From: Albimonas pacifica
Lineage (GTDB): Bacteria; Pseudomonadota; Alphaproteobacteria; Rhodobacterales; Rhodobacteraceae
DNA: 64,000 nt
Direction: 5' to 3'
NCBI RefSeq assembly: GCF_900113695.1
Contig: NZ_FOQH01000004.1
Span: 517,269 to 581,268 of the forward strand
Notes under the pieces: generated by a model
The model's database searches: none
What the model was told of the DNA's origin: nothing
Seen by the model: the letters and a program-made list of their open reading frames with translations, nothing else
Shown here: positions 45,900-54,719 of the stretch, piece after piece
Layout: the number at the start of each line of letters is the position of its first letter
Numbering within the stretch: the stretch's first letter is position 1
Position numbers and translations under genes: made by a program

Positions 45900-48110
45900 T
45901 CATCCGCCGTCCGCGAGGAGATGCTCGAGCCGCAGCGGCAGGCTGCGCAGGCGCGTCCCGGTCGCATGGTGGACGGCGTTCGCCACGGCCGCCGCGGCGC
46001 CGACGGTTCCGAGCTCGCCCACGCCTTTCACGCCGGCCGCGTTGACGCGTCGGTCCTCCTCCGGGACGAGGATCGCCTCGACCTCGCCGATGTCGGCGTT
46101 CACCGGAACCAGGTAGTCGGCCAGGTTCGCGTTCATGTAGCTGCCGTTGCGGCCGTCGATCTCCGTTGCGTCGTGCAAGGCCGAGGCGAGGCCCCAGATC
46201 ATTCCGCCGACGAGCTGGGAATGGACCATGCGCGGGTTGATGATGCGCCCTGCCGCGAAGGCCCCGACCGCGCGGGGCACGCGAATCTCGCGGGTGCGCG
46301 AATGCACGCGGACCTCGACGAAATGGGCGCCGAAGGCGAACTGCACCCGATCCGGCAGATGAACGCCGCCCGCCGGGAAGGCGGCCCCGCGGGAGAGGGC
46401 GCCGATGGTCTCGGGGGTGACGCCGTGCGGACGCGTCTCGGCATACTCCTCGACGGCGCCTTGTCCCGAGGCGGCCAGCGCGGCCAGCGCATCGGAGGCC
46501 GGCGCGCCGTCCGAGCCGAGGCGCCGCAGGATGGCGTCGCAGGCCGCCATCACCGCCGGAGCGAGACTGGCGGCGCCGACCGAGCCGCCCGTCACCGGGG
46601 CCGGCGGCAGGTCGGTGTCGCCGAGCGACACCGTGACGGCCTCGATCGGCACGCCCAAGCGCTCCGCGGCGACCTGCGCCATCATCGTGTAGTTTCCCTG
46701 ACCCAGTTCGTGGGTCGCGCTCGCCACGTGGACGCGTCCGTCGGCCGACAGGCGCACCCGCGCCGCGGCGTCGGCGGCGTAGGTGGGATAGAAGGCGGCC
46801 GCGCAGCCCCAGCCGACCAGCCAGTCGCCGTCCCTCATCGAGCCGGGTTCCGGCGTGCGGTCGCGCCATCCGAACGCGTCGCTCGCCGCGTCGAAGCAGG
46901 GCATCAGCGAGCGGCTCGTGTAGGGCCTGCCGCCGAAGGGCTCGACCTCGGTGTCGTTGACCCGCCGCAGCTCGACGGGATCCATGTTCAGGGCATGGGC
47001 GAGCTCGTCGAGCGCGCTCTCCAGCGCGAACGGATAGGGCATCTCGGCCGGCGCGCGCATGAAGCCGGGCGTGGAGCGGTCCGCGCGGACGACGTTCACC
47101 CGGCGATGGATGTTGGGGCAGGCGTAGAGCCGCGTCGTCATCTCCGAGCCGCCGAAGGCCAGCACGTCCGCCCGCGAGGTCAGCTCCCACCCCTCCTGGG
47201 CATGCGCCAGAAGCCTGCCGTTGCGGCTTGCCGCCAGGCGGACGTCGTGCCGGGTCTCCGCGCGATAGGTCGACAGGGTGAAGCCCTGCTCGCGCGTCGC
47301 GACCAGCTTGACCGGCCGGCCCAGCCTTCTCGCGGCGATGGCGATCAGCGCCGTGCGCTGCGTCAGGAAGCCCTTCCCGCCGAAGCCGCCGCCGACATAG
47401 GGGCTGACGACGCGGATGCGCGCCGGGTCGATGCCAAGCTGCTGCGCCAGGCCATGCTTGACGTTGTTCACGTACTGGCTCGGCTCGTAGACCGTCAGCC
47501 GGTCGCCGTCCCATCGGCACTGGGTTGCGAGCAGCTCCATGGCGTTGTGGTGCTGCGGCGGCGTCGTGTATCGCGCCTCGATCCTCACCGGCGCATCCGC
47601 GAAGGCGGCGGCGAAGTCGCCGACGCTCTCCTCCAGGGACTCGAGCGGCAGCGTCTCGGCCGCATCCGCGTCGATGTCGGCGGCGGGCGGCTTCACGTCG
47701 CGATAGGCGACCGTGATCAGGCCGGCCGCCTCGCGCGCGATCTCCTCGCGCTCGGCGAGGACGAGCGCGATCGGCTGGCCCCAGTGGGCGACGTCGGCGG
47801 TCGCCATCGGCCGCAGCGTATCGGCGACGTAACCGCCTTCGAAGACGAAGGGGACGGGACGGACCTCGTCGGCAAGCTCCTCGAAGGTCAGAATGTCGAT
47901 GACGCCCGGAAGGGCGGCGGCTTCGGCGCGATCGAAGGCGGCGATGGCGCCGCGTCCGATCCGGCTCGTGAGAAGGAAGGCGTAGGCGGTCCCGGCAAGC
48001 CGCATGTCGGCGGCGAAGCTCGCCCGGCCGGTGACCTTCTCGCGCGCCTCGTGGCGGGGGAAGGGCCGCCCGCCCGCGCCGGACGCCTGCGGAAAGAGAG
48101 CGTCAGCCAT
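45900..48110 (-). CDS. paoC: Aldehyde oxidoreductase molybdenum-binding subunit, PaoC/YagR-like
   Basis: 736-residue large subunit of the xanthine oxidase family. Landmarks are RHEAREKVTGRASFAADM at the N terminus, the molybdopterin-binding PYVGGGFGGKGF (about residues 235-246), RAPAEMPYPFALESALDE, HELGQGNYTMMAQVAAERLG (about 465) and the catalytic Glu in GVKGVGELGTVGAAAA (about 700). In E. coli PaoABC is a periplasmic aldehyde oxidoreductase with molybdopterin cytosine dinucleotide, detoxifying aromatic aldehydes. It overlaps the FAD subunit gene by 8 bases (ATGGCTGA). The PaoD/XdhC-type maturation factor is not in this window. Confidence 0.92.
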   Translation of the reverse strand: MADALFPQASGAGGRPFPRHEAREKVTGRASFAADMRLAGTAYAFLLTSRIGRGAIAAFDRAEAAALPGVIDILTFEELADEVRPVPFVFEGGYVADTLRPMATADVAHWGQPIALVLAEREEIAREAAGLITVAYRDVKPPAADIDADAAETLPLESLEESVGDFAAAFADAPVRIEARYTTPPQHHNAMELLATQCRWDGDRLTVYEPSQYVNNVKHGLAQQLGIDPARIRVVSPYVGGGFGGKGFLTQRTALIAIAARRLGRPVKLVATREQGFTLSTYRAETRHDVRLAASRNGRLLAHAQEGWELTSRADVLAFGGSEMTTRLYACPNIHRRVNVVRADRSTPGFMRAPAEMPYPFALESALDELAHALNMDPVELRRVNDTEVEPFGGRPYTSRSLMPCFDAASDAFGWRDRTPEPGSMRDGDWLVGWGCAAAFYPTYAADAAARVRLSADGRVHVASATHELGQGNYTMMAQVAAERLGVPIEAVTVSLGDTDLPPAPVTGGSVGAASLAPAVMAACDAILRRLGSDGAPASDALAALAASGQGAVEEYAETRPHGVTPETIGALSRGAAFPAGGVHLPDRVQFAFGAHFVEVRVHSRTREIRVPRAVGAFAAGRIINPRMVHSQLVGGMIWGLASALHDATEIDGRNGSYMNANLADYLVPVNADIGEVEAILVPEEDRRVNAAGVKGVGELGTVGAAAAVANAVHHATGTRLRSLPLRLEHLLADGG

Positions 48111-49119
48111 GGTCGACCTCCATCGCGGCTGCGGCGAGAAGCGCCCGGACGATCGTCCGCCGACCAAGCTCGATCTTGAACGCGTTGTGGGATTGCGCCA
48201 CGGCCCCCGCGAAGGCGGCGCGGCCGGCCTCCGCGGCGCGCGCCTCGGTGAGAACCGCGCCGCGCAGCGTCTCTTCGGCCGTCGTGGCGCGCCAGGGGCG
48301 CGTGGCGACCCCGCCGAGGGCGATGCGCGCTTCGCCGACGACGCCGTCTTCGATGTCCAGAGCGACCGCGGCGGAGGTGACCGCGAACTCATAGGACTGC
48401 CGATCGCGTATCTTGAGGTAGAGCGAGCGACGGGCCCATCGCGCGGCCGGCACGACGAACTCCGTGACGATCTCCCCCGGCTTCAGCGTCGTCTCGAGAT
48501 GCGGGGCGCCTTTCGGGTCGCGGTGCAGGTCCGAGAACGCGATCGAGCGCGCGCCCTCCGGGCCGACGAGGCGGACGGTGGCGTCGAGCGCGATCAGGGC
48601 CTGGGCGAAGTCGCCCGGATAGGCGGCGATGCAGTCCGCGCCGGCGCCGAGCACCGCATGCTGGCGGTTCGCCCCTCCGACCGCCGCGCAGCCGCTGCCC
48701 GGGCGGCGCTTGTTGCAGGCCGCCCACGACGGATCGCGGAAATAGGCGCAACGGGTGCGTTGCAGGACGTTGCCGCCGAGGGTCGCCATGTTCCGCAGCT
48801 GCGCGCTGGCGGCCAGCGACAGGCTCTGGGCGATGACCGGGGCGCGTTCGCGGACGTCGGGGTGATCGGCGGCGGCGGCCATCGACGCGAAGGCGCCGAG
48901 CCGCAAAGCGTCTCCGTCGACCCGGATCGTCCCGTGCTCCGAGGCGAGGGCGCGAAGATCGATCAACCGCGTCGGCCCGATCACGTCGAGCTTCATCAGG
49001 TCGAGAAGCGTCGTCCCCCCGGCCAGATATGCGGTCGCCGAGGGGTCGTCGGAGGCGTCCCTGCCGGCCCTCAGCGCGCCGGCGACGTTCGTCGCCTTCA
49101 AGTACTGGAAGGGGCGCAT
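48103..49119 (-). CDS. paoB: Aldehyde oxidoreductase FAD subunit, PaoB/YagS-like
   Basis: 338-residue FAD-binding subunit: YLAGGTTLLDLMKLDV (about residues 30-45), SAQLRNMATLGGNVLQRTRC (about 110-129) and a C-terminal CO-dehydrogenase-flavoprotein domain. The insertion RCAYFRDPSWAACNKRRPG with CAAVGG holds the extra cysteines that bind a [4Fe-4S] cluster, a mark of the PaoB group and not of xanthine dehydrogenase. It begins 3 bases after the iron-sulfur subunit gene and overlaps paoC, so the three are one operon. Confidence 0.92.
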   Translation of the reverse strand: MRPFQYLKATNVAGALRAGRDASDDPSATAYLAGGTTLLDLMKLDVIGPTRLIDLRALASEHGTIRVDGDALRLGAFASMAAAADHPDVRERAPVIAQSLSLAASAQLRNMATLGGNVLQRTRCAYFRDPSWAACNKRRPGSGCAAVGGANRQHAVLGAGADCIAAYPGDFAQALIALDATVRLVGPEGARSIAFSDLHRDPKGAPHLETTLKPGEIVTEFVVPAARWARRSLYLKIRDRQSYEFAVTSAAVALDIEDGVVGEARIALGGVATRPWRATTAEETLRGAVLTEARAAEAGRAAFAGAVAQSHNAFKIELGRRTIVRALLAAAAMEVDHG

Positions 49120-49122
49120 CGC

Positions 49123-49755
49123 TTATCCCTCCATCCTGGCGCGCGCGTCGGCGACGGCGGCGACGATGTTGGGATACGCCGCGCACCGGCAGATGTTGCC
49201 GCTCATGTACTCGCGGATGTCGTCCGCCGTTTCGGCGTGGCCTTCCTGCACGCAGCCGATGGCGGACAGGATCTGCCCCGGCGTGCAGTAGCCGCATTGC
49301 AGGGCGTCGTGGTCGATGAACGCCTGCTGCATGGGGTGCAGCGTCCCATCCGCTGCGGCGAGGCCCTCGACGGTGACGACCTCGCGGCCCTCGGCTGCGG
49401 CGGCGAGCGTCAGGCACGAGAGTTCGCGGCGCCCGTCGATCAGGACGGTGCAGGCGCCGCACTGTCCATGATCGCACCCCTTCTTGACCCCGGTGAGGCC
49501 GATCTCTTCGCGCAGGCCGTCGAGCAGCGTCTTGCGCGGGTCGAGATCGAGTCGGTGCGTCCGGCCGTTCACCGTCAGGCTGATCGCCATCGTCGGCATC
49601 GCCCCGGGCGTTACGGCGGGCGGGGCGCCGGTCTCGGCGGCCTCGGCCGGTCCGATCCGGCCCATCATCGGCGCGGCGCCGCTCAACGCGGTGCTGATGA
49701 GGAAGCGCCGCCGCCCCGGAGAGGTCGGCTCGCGGGATCCTGTTCCATCGTTCAT
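49123..49755 (-). CDS. paoA: Aldehyde oxidoreductase 2Fe-2S subunit, PaoA/YagT-like, Tat-exported
   Basis: 210 residues. A Tat signal (PGRRRFLISTALSGAAP, cleavage near AEAAET) sends the folded complex to the periplasm. The first [2Fe-2S] domain has GCDHGQCGACTVLIDGRRELSC (about residues 93-114); the second, helical one has CGYCTPGQILSA and NICRCAAYPNIVAAV. It passes electrons from the molybdenum site to FAD. It is the first gene of paoABC, and a 16-base palindrome lies upstream at 49905-49920. Confidence 0.93.
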   Translation of the reverse strand: MNDGTGSREPTSPGRRRFLISTALSGAAPMMGRIGPAEAAETGAPPAVTPGAMPTMAISLTVNGRTHRLDLDPRKTLLDGLREEIGLTGVKKGCDHGQCGACTVLIDGRRELSCLTLAAAAEGREVVTVEGLAAADGTLHPMQQAFIDHDALQCGYCTPGQILSAIGCVQEGHAETADDIREYMSGNICRCAAYPNIVAAVADARARMEG

Positions 49756-49904
49756 CGATCAGCCTCGCATCTCGCGGTCGCGACGGCGCGTCCGGCAGAA
49801 CGGTCGCCGCGGTCGACATCGCCAGTAGCCTTGCGGCGCGTGGGCCGCAGCGGGGGGCGGCCGGCGGTCAGCCTGCCGGCGGAACGGCCGCGCCCGACTC
49901 TTTG

Positions 49905-49920
49905 TGTATCGAGCAATACA
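49905..49920. promoter_or_regulatory. Palindromic operator 1 (paoABC promoter)
   Basis: TGTATCGAGCAATACA, a 16-base dyad with perfect five-base arms, about 150 bases upstream of paoA in an A/T-rich patch that includes TTTGTG before and AAAAAAG after it. It matches the sites at 51108 and 51163 (common pattern TGTR-KY-GA-KC-RM-TRCA). Confidence 0.6.
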
Positions 49921-50017
49921 AAAAAGTAGAGGCGCCGAACCGCCCCGTCAACGAATTATCTGTCGATCGCCACAGAAAATCCGACGGGGCGGTCCTCCGC
50001 CGAGGCGGCGCCTTCGC

Positions 50018-51022
50018 TCAACGGTTCTCGACGCCGTCGATGAAGCCCAGGATCAGCCGGGTCACCTCGTCCGGGGCTTCCTCGGCGACGTAGTGGCCGC
50101 TCTCCTGAAGGTGGACCAGTTCCGGATCGACGTGACGCTTTTCCATGAAGTCGGCCAGAATGACGTGGCCAAGGCCGCCGATGCCAAGGGTCGGGCCCTC
50201 GATCCGCTCGGGGTATGCGGCGTTGTCCACGAGATCCTGCGGGTACGCCTTGTACCAGCCGTTGCCGCCGCGGATGCCGCCGGCCGAGTTGTAGGCGTTG
50301 GCGTAGACGGCCCGATCGCGCGTCGTGATCGCGTCGCTGTCGTAAAGAAGGTTGTCCCAGAACCACTCCTGGTAGATGTGAGCCCTCCCCTCGATCAGCT
50401 TCTCCGGCATTCCGTTCACCTGGTGAAAGGCGAACCACCACAGGAAGAAGGTGTCGGCGAAATCGCCCGAGGAACCCGGTTCGGGAAGGAGCTTCAGGTC
50501 CTTGATGCTCGCGGGCAGGCCGGCCACGTCGAGATACGTCGTCGACCATGCGGCCTCGGGATGGTTGGCCGCGAACGCGTAGGCGACATGCGAACCGATG
50601 TCGTGCCCGACGATGTGCGCCTTCTCGTAGCCGAGGGCGTGGATCAGCTCCTGGATGTCGCGCGCCATCGTCTTCTTGTCGTACCCGCCTTCGGGCTTCT
50701 CCGAGGCGCCCATGCCGCGGATGTCGACGGCGACGACATGGTGCTTCTGCGCGAGCGCCGGCATGATCTTGTGGAATGCCCACCACGTCTGCGGCCAGCC
50801 GGGCATCAGGATGATCGGCGTGCCTTCGCCGCCTTCCACATAGTGCAGGCGGACGCCGTTCACCTCCGCGAAGCCGCGCTCGAAGCCGGCGAGCTCGCTG
50901 ACCAGGGTCTCATCGGAGACGTCGATGCCCTGGTACGGATTCTCGGGTTCCGCCGCCGGCGTCGGCATCGCGAACGCCAGGGAAAGGACCGCCGCGGCGA
51001 TCGTGGACCTCATCGGCATCAT
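50018..51022 (-). CDS. Exported alpha/beta hydrolase, epoxide hydrolase-like
   Basis: 334 residues with a Sec signal (MMPMRSTIAAAVLSLAFA, cleavage near TPAAEP). The fold has the oxyanion HGW-type start LMPGWPQTWWAFHKIMPALA (about residues 72-91), an Asp nucleophile in IVGHDIGSHVAYAFA (about 137) and the His in LQESGHYVAEEAPDEV. Asp as nucleophile and the WPQTW loop fit epoxide hydrolases, while haloalkane dehalogenases are close kin. The start at 51022 has GGAGCTCCC upstream; 51037 is an alternative. It is divergent from the TetR gene, two operator-like palindromes lie between them, and it shares the operator pattern with paoABC. Confidence 0.85.
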   Translation of the reverse strand: MMPMRSTIAAAVLSLAFAMPTPAAEPENPYQGIDVSDETLVSELAGFERGFAEVNGVRLHYVEGGEGTPIILMPGWPQTWWAFHKIMPALAQKHHVVAVDIRGMGASEKPEGGYDKKTMARDIQELIHALGYEKAHIVGHDIGSHVAYAFAANHPEAAWSTTYLDVAGLPASIKDLKLLPEPGSSGDFADTFFLWWFAFHQVNGMPEKLIEGRAHIYQEWFWDNLLYDSDAITTRDRAVYANAYNSAGGIRGGNGWYKAYPQDLVDNAAYPERIEGPTLGIGGLGHVILADFMEKRHVDPELVHLQESGHYVAEEAPDEVTRLILGFIDGVENR

Positions 51023-51107
51023 GGGAGCTCCGTTCATTGCGGGTCGTCTGGAGAGGAGGGCCCGACGGGCGGAGACGCTCTCGGCCTCCGGCGTCGCCGG
51101 ACATTTG

Positions 51108-51178
51108 TGTGGTGATCACTACATATATCTATGGCCGTTGCCGGCTGTGGTCAATCTTGATATGTATCGATCGATGCA
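51108..51178. promoter_or_regulatory. Palindromic operators 2 and 3 (hydrolase/TetR gap)
   Basis: Two 16-base dyads: TGTGGTGATCACTACA (51108-51123, perfect core GTGATCAC) and TGTATCGATCGATGCA (51163-51178, one mismatch). The second overlaps the start codon region of the TetR gene, as expected for autorepression. Both match the site upstream of paoA at 49905. Confidence 0.65.
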
Positions 51179-51899
51179 GAACTCAGGGAAAACACCGGAG
51201 GCCGCAACGACCCGTCGCCGCGGTCGTCCGCGGTCCTTCGACCGGGGCGCGGCGCTGGAGCAGGCGATGATCCTGTTCTGGCGCAAGGGCTTCGAGGCCA
51301 CCTCGATCAGCGACCTGACGCAGGCGATGGGGATCGGATCGCCGAGCCTCTACGCGGCCTTCGGTTCGAAAGAGGCGCTCTACGTCGAGGCGCTGCGACA
51401 TTATCGGGACAGCTTCGACCCGTCCGCGTGGGACCGGCTGGAGGGAACCCGCCCGGTTCGCGCGGCCATCGAGCGCTACCTGAACTGGTCCGCGGATCGA
51501 CTGACGGGCGCTGCGGAAGAGCGTCCGTCGGGATGCATGGTGACGTTGTCCTCGGTGAGCCGCGACGAGCATCCGGAGCTGCACGACCTGATGCGGTCGG
51601 AGCGCGAGGTGAACCTCACGCGGCTGAAGGCGCGCCTCGAGGAAGCCGTGTCGAGCGGCGAGCTCCCCCGGGCGATCGACGTTCACGGGCTCGCGCGTTT
51701 CGTGCAGACCGTCCAGTTCGGCATGTCGATCCTCGCCCGCGACGGGGCGACGCGCGACGAACTCCGGGCCGTGGTGCAGCACGCCATGGGCGGGTGGGAT
51801 GCCCGCGTCGCCGAAGCTGGCCAGCTGCCCGAACGCATTCCCCCAGCGCCCGGGCCGAACCCTGGATCGAAGAGACGAGCGGGGCCCGACGTCGCCTGA
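51162..51899 (+). CDS. TetR-family regulator
   Basis: 245 residues. The HTH is ALEQAMILFWRKGFEATSISDL and QAMGIGSPSLYAAFGSKEAL (about residues 29-73), with a ligand domain of the TetR_C group seen in AcrR/NemR-like proteins (PSGCMVTLSSVSRDEHPELHDL). The start could be ATG 51162 or 51174; neither has a clear ribosome site and both lie within the operator-like palindrome at 51163-51178. It is divergent from the hydrolase and probably also controls paoABC. The last 25 residues are Pro-rich. Confidence 0.87.
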   Translation: MYRSMQNSGKTPEAATTRRRGRPRSFDRGAALEQAMILFWRKGFEATSISDLTQAMGIGSPSLYAAFGSKEALYVEALRHYRDSFDPSAWDRLEGTRPVRAAIERYLNWSADRLTGAAEERPSGCMVTLSSVSRDEHPELHDLMRSEREVNLTRLKARLEEAVSSGELPRAIDVHGLARFVQTVQFGMSILARDGATRDELRAVVQHAMGGWDARVAEAGQLPERIPPAPGPNPGSKRRAGPDVA

Positions 51900-52199
51900 C
51901 GGCCACCCGTTCCCGGCGGCACGCCCGGCGCTGCGGAGGCCGGCTCGGCGGACCTTGCCGTCCATATGCAAAGTCGGCGCGAAAAACAGCAGCCTGGACA
52001 AGTCGATGGCTGGATCGGGCTTCCTGAAGGCCCGCAGCCCTAAATCGATCCTGCATTTCAGCTTAAGTGCATTCGGTTTCGGCGGTATGATTGCTTGAGC
52101 ATGACTGAGTCGGCAACCGTTGGTCTTTTGCAACGTTCGTTTCGTGCAGGCGGGCCGCGGGCCAAGGAAGGTCTGTCACCCCTTGCGGAAGGGACCAAC
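51900..52199. other. 300-base gap before the sulfatase gene
   Basis: No recognisable gene. It is slightly richer in A/T than its surroundings and probably carries the sulfatase promoter. I could not assign a specific element. Confidence 0.4.
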
Positions 52200-54647
52200 A
52201 TGCACATCCCCAGGTCATCGCGTATCGCTGGTCCGGCCATGGTGCTCGCCGCGTCCATTGTTCTGCTGGCGCCAGGTCAGGGCTCCGCGCAGGATGCCGG
52301 GACGAAGGACCCGTTCGTCCGCAACGCGCTTCCAATCCCCGACTCTCCGTTCAAAGGCAAAATCGGGCTGCGGCCGGAGGACTCTGAGAAAGATTTCCCG
52401 GTGGAGGTCAGCGCCCCTCCCGACGCACCGAACGTCCTGCTGATCCTGACCGACGATGTCGGGTTCGGCGCCAGCAGCACCTTCGGCGGCCCGATCCCGA
52501 CAGAGACGTTCGACCGGCTTGCCGCCGAGGGGCTGCGCTTCACGCAGTTCCACACGACGGCGCTGTGCTCTCCGACCCGAGCCGCCCTTCTGACCGGTCG
52601 CAACCACCACAGCGTCTCGACCGGCGGCATCATGGAAATCGGAGTCGGATATCCCGGCTACAACACGCTGATCTCGCAGTCCAAGCGGGGTCTCGGCGAT
52701 ATCCTGAAACTCAACGGCTATAACACGGCCTGGTTCGGCAAGAACCACAACGTGCCTGACTGGCACACAAGCCAGGCCGGCCCGTTCGATCTGTGGCCTG
52801 TCGGGCTCGGGTTCGAATACTTCTATGGTTTCGTCGGCGGCGACACGAGCCAGTGGGCGCCGGCGATCGTCGAGAATACGCGCCCGGTCGAACCGCCTCA
52901 CGCCGATTCGGACTACAACTTCGACAAAGACATGGCCGACAGGGCCATCAACTGGGTGCGGATGCAGAAGGCCGTCGCGCCGGACAAGCCGTTCTTCGTC
53001 TACTATGCGCCGGGGACGGCGCATGCGCCGCACCATGCGCCGAAGGACTGGATCGAGAAGTTCGCGGGCAAGTTCGATCACGGCTGGGACGAACAGAGGG
53101 AAATGACCTTCGCCCGCCAGAAAGAGATCGGCGTCGTTCCGGAAAACACGGAACTGACCGCGCGTTCCGCAGGCATCGAACCCTGGGAGGACCAGACCGA
53201 CGACCAGAAGAAGGTCTTCGCACGGATGATGGAGGTCTACGCGGCCGCGCTGTCGCATGCCGATCACCAGATCGGCCGGCTGGTCGAGGCCATCGACGAT
53301 CTGGGCGAACTCGACGACACGATCGTGATCTACATCATGGGGGACAACGGCGCCTCGGCCGAGGGCAGCCCGCAGGGCCTGCTCAACGAGATGACCTTCT
53401 TCAACAACATCCCGGAGGATTTCGACGAACTCCTCGCCCGCATCGACGAGCTCGGCGGGCCGATGACCTTCAACCACTATCCGGTCGGATGGGCCCACGC
53501 GATGGACACCCCGTTCCAGTGGACCAAGCAGGTCGCCTCGCATTTCGGCGGCACCCGCAACGGCATGGTCGTTCACTGGCCGGCTGGCATCAGGGCCAAG
53601 GGCGAGGTGCGCAGCCAGTTTCACCACGTCATCGACGTGTTGCCGACGGTCCTGGAAGCGACAGGCATCGTCGAGCCGAACCGGGTCTATGGCGTCGATC
53701 AGGCGCCCGTCGAGGGCGTCAGCATGGCCTATGCCTTCGACGATGGCGCGGCGGACAGCGCCCGCAAGACCCAGTATTTCGAGATGTTCGCAAACCGGGC
53801 GATCTACAACGACGGCTGGGTCGCGACGACGACGCCGACGTCGCCGCCCTGGGTCAGCCTCGTGCAGGCGGTCGATCCCATCGACGGCTACGAGTGGGAG
53901 CTCTACAACATCAGGGAGGACTTCTCGCAGGCCGAGAATCTAGCGGCCGACGAGCCCGAAAAACTTCGGGAACTTCAGCGTCTGTTCTACATGGAGGCCG
54001 TCAAATACAACGTTCTGCCGCTGGATGGCACCAAGGTCGAGCGCCTGGACGTCAGCAACCGTCCCAGCAACATCCGTCATCTCAACGCGTTCACATACTA
54101 TGACGGCATGATCCGAATTCCGGAAGGATCGGCGCCCGATCTGAAGAACAAGTCCTTCGGCATCAAGGCGGCGATCGGGATACCGGACGGCGGGGCCGAA
54201 GGCGTGCTCATGACCCAGGGCGGTCGGTTCGCCGGACCGGGCCTCTATCTTCTCGAAGGCAAGCCGGTGTTCCATTACAACCTGGCCGGCGTCGAGCGCT
54301 ATCAGGTCGAAGGTCCCGACGCGCTCCCGCCCGGAAGCCACACGGTGACGGTCGATTTCGTCTACGACGGCGACGGGGTCGGCAAGGGGGGCGTTGCGAC
54401 GCTCTCGGTCGATGGGGTCGTCGTCGCCAGCGAGAGGTTGCCCCGAACGATCGGGTATCGCATGTCGCTGGACGAGACGCTCGACATCGGCTCCGACACC
54501 GGCACGCCGATCAGCGAGGACTACCAGGTTCCGTTCGAGTTCACCGGTGACCTCGACAGCGTGGTGATCAGCATCACGGAGCACGCACTGTCCGAGGAGC
54601 AACTGAGGGCGTATCGGGAAAATCAGACAAGAGCCTATTCGCAGTAG
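52200..54647 (+). CDS. Exported arylsulfatase family enzyme
   Basis: 815 residues, a large type I sulfatase. The Sec signal (MHIPRSSRIAGPAMVLAAS) is cleaved near GSAQDA. The catalytic motif for formylglycine, CSPTRAALLTGRN (about residues 122-134), is complete, with LLILTDDVGFG metal Asp residues (about 80-90), GKNHNVP (about 180), HAPHHAPKDW and the second metal group in IYIMGDNGAS (about 375-384). A C-terminal beta domain (about 640-790) resembles those of large sulfatases of Gram-negative bacteria. It hydrolyses sulfate esters in the periplasm or outside; anaerobic or aerobic formylglycine maturation must come from elsewhere. ATG at 52200 follows GGAAGGGACCAAC. Its codon use is less extreme in G+C than the neighbouring genes, so acquisition by transfer is possible. 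Confidence 0.92.
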   Translation: MHIPRSSRIAGPAMVLAASIVLLAPGQGSAQDAGTKDPFVRNALPIPDSPFKGKIGLRPEDSEKDFPVEVSAPPDAPNVLLILTDDVGFGASSTFGGPIPTETFDRLAAEGLRFTQFHTTALCSPTRAALLTGRNHHSVSTGGIMEIGVGYPGYNTLISQSKRGLGDILKLNGYNTAWFGKNHNVPDWHTSQAGPFDLWPVGLGFEYFYGFVGGDTSQWAPAIVENTRPVEPPHADSDYNFDKDMADRAINWVRMQKAVAPDKPFFVYYAPGTAHAPHHAPKDWIEKFAGKFDHGWDEQREMTFARQKEIGVVPENTELTARSAGIEPWEDQTDDQKKVFARMMEVYAAALSHADHQIGRLVEAIDDLGELDDTIVIYIMGDNGASAEGSPQGLLNEMTFFNNIPEDFDELLARIDELGGPMTFNHYPVGWAHAMDTPFQWTKQVASHFGGTRNGMVVHWPAGIRAKGEVRSQFHHVIDVLPTVLEATGIVEPNRVYGVDQAPVEGVSMAYAFDDGAADSARKTQYFEMFANRAIYNDGWVATTTPTSPPWVSLVQAVDPIDGYEWELYNIREDFSQAENLAADEPEKLRELQRLFYMEAVKYNVLPLDGTKVERLDVSNRPSNIRHLNAFTYYDGMIRIPEGSAPDLKNKSFGIKAAIGIPDGGAEGVLMTQGGRFAGPGLYLLEGKPVFHYNLAGVERYQVEGPDALPPGSHTVTVDFVYDGDGVGKGGVATLSVDGVVVASERLPRTIGYRMSLDETLDIGSDTGTPISEDYQVPFEFTGDLDSVVISITEHALSEEQLRAYRENQTRAYSQ

Positions 54648-54719
54648 CCAGACGACGCTGAAGCAATTGCTCTGAGACCGTTCTCTGGATCGCCCGGGCT
54701 TGGAGTCTCCCGGCTCTGA

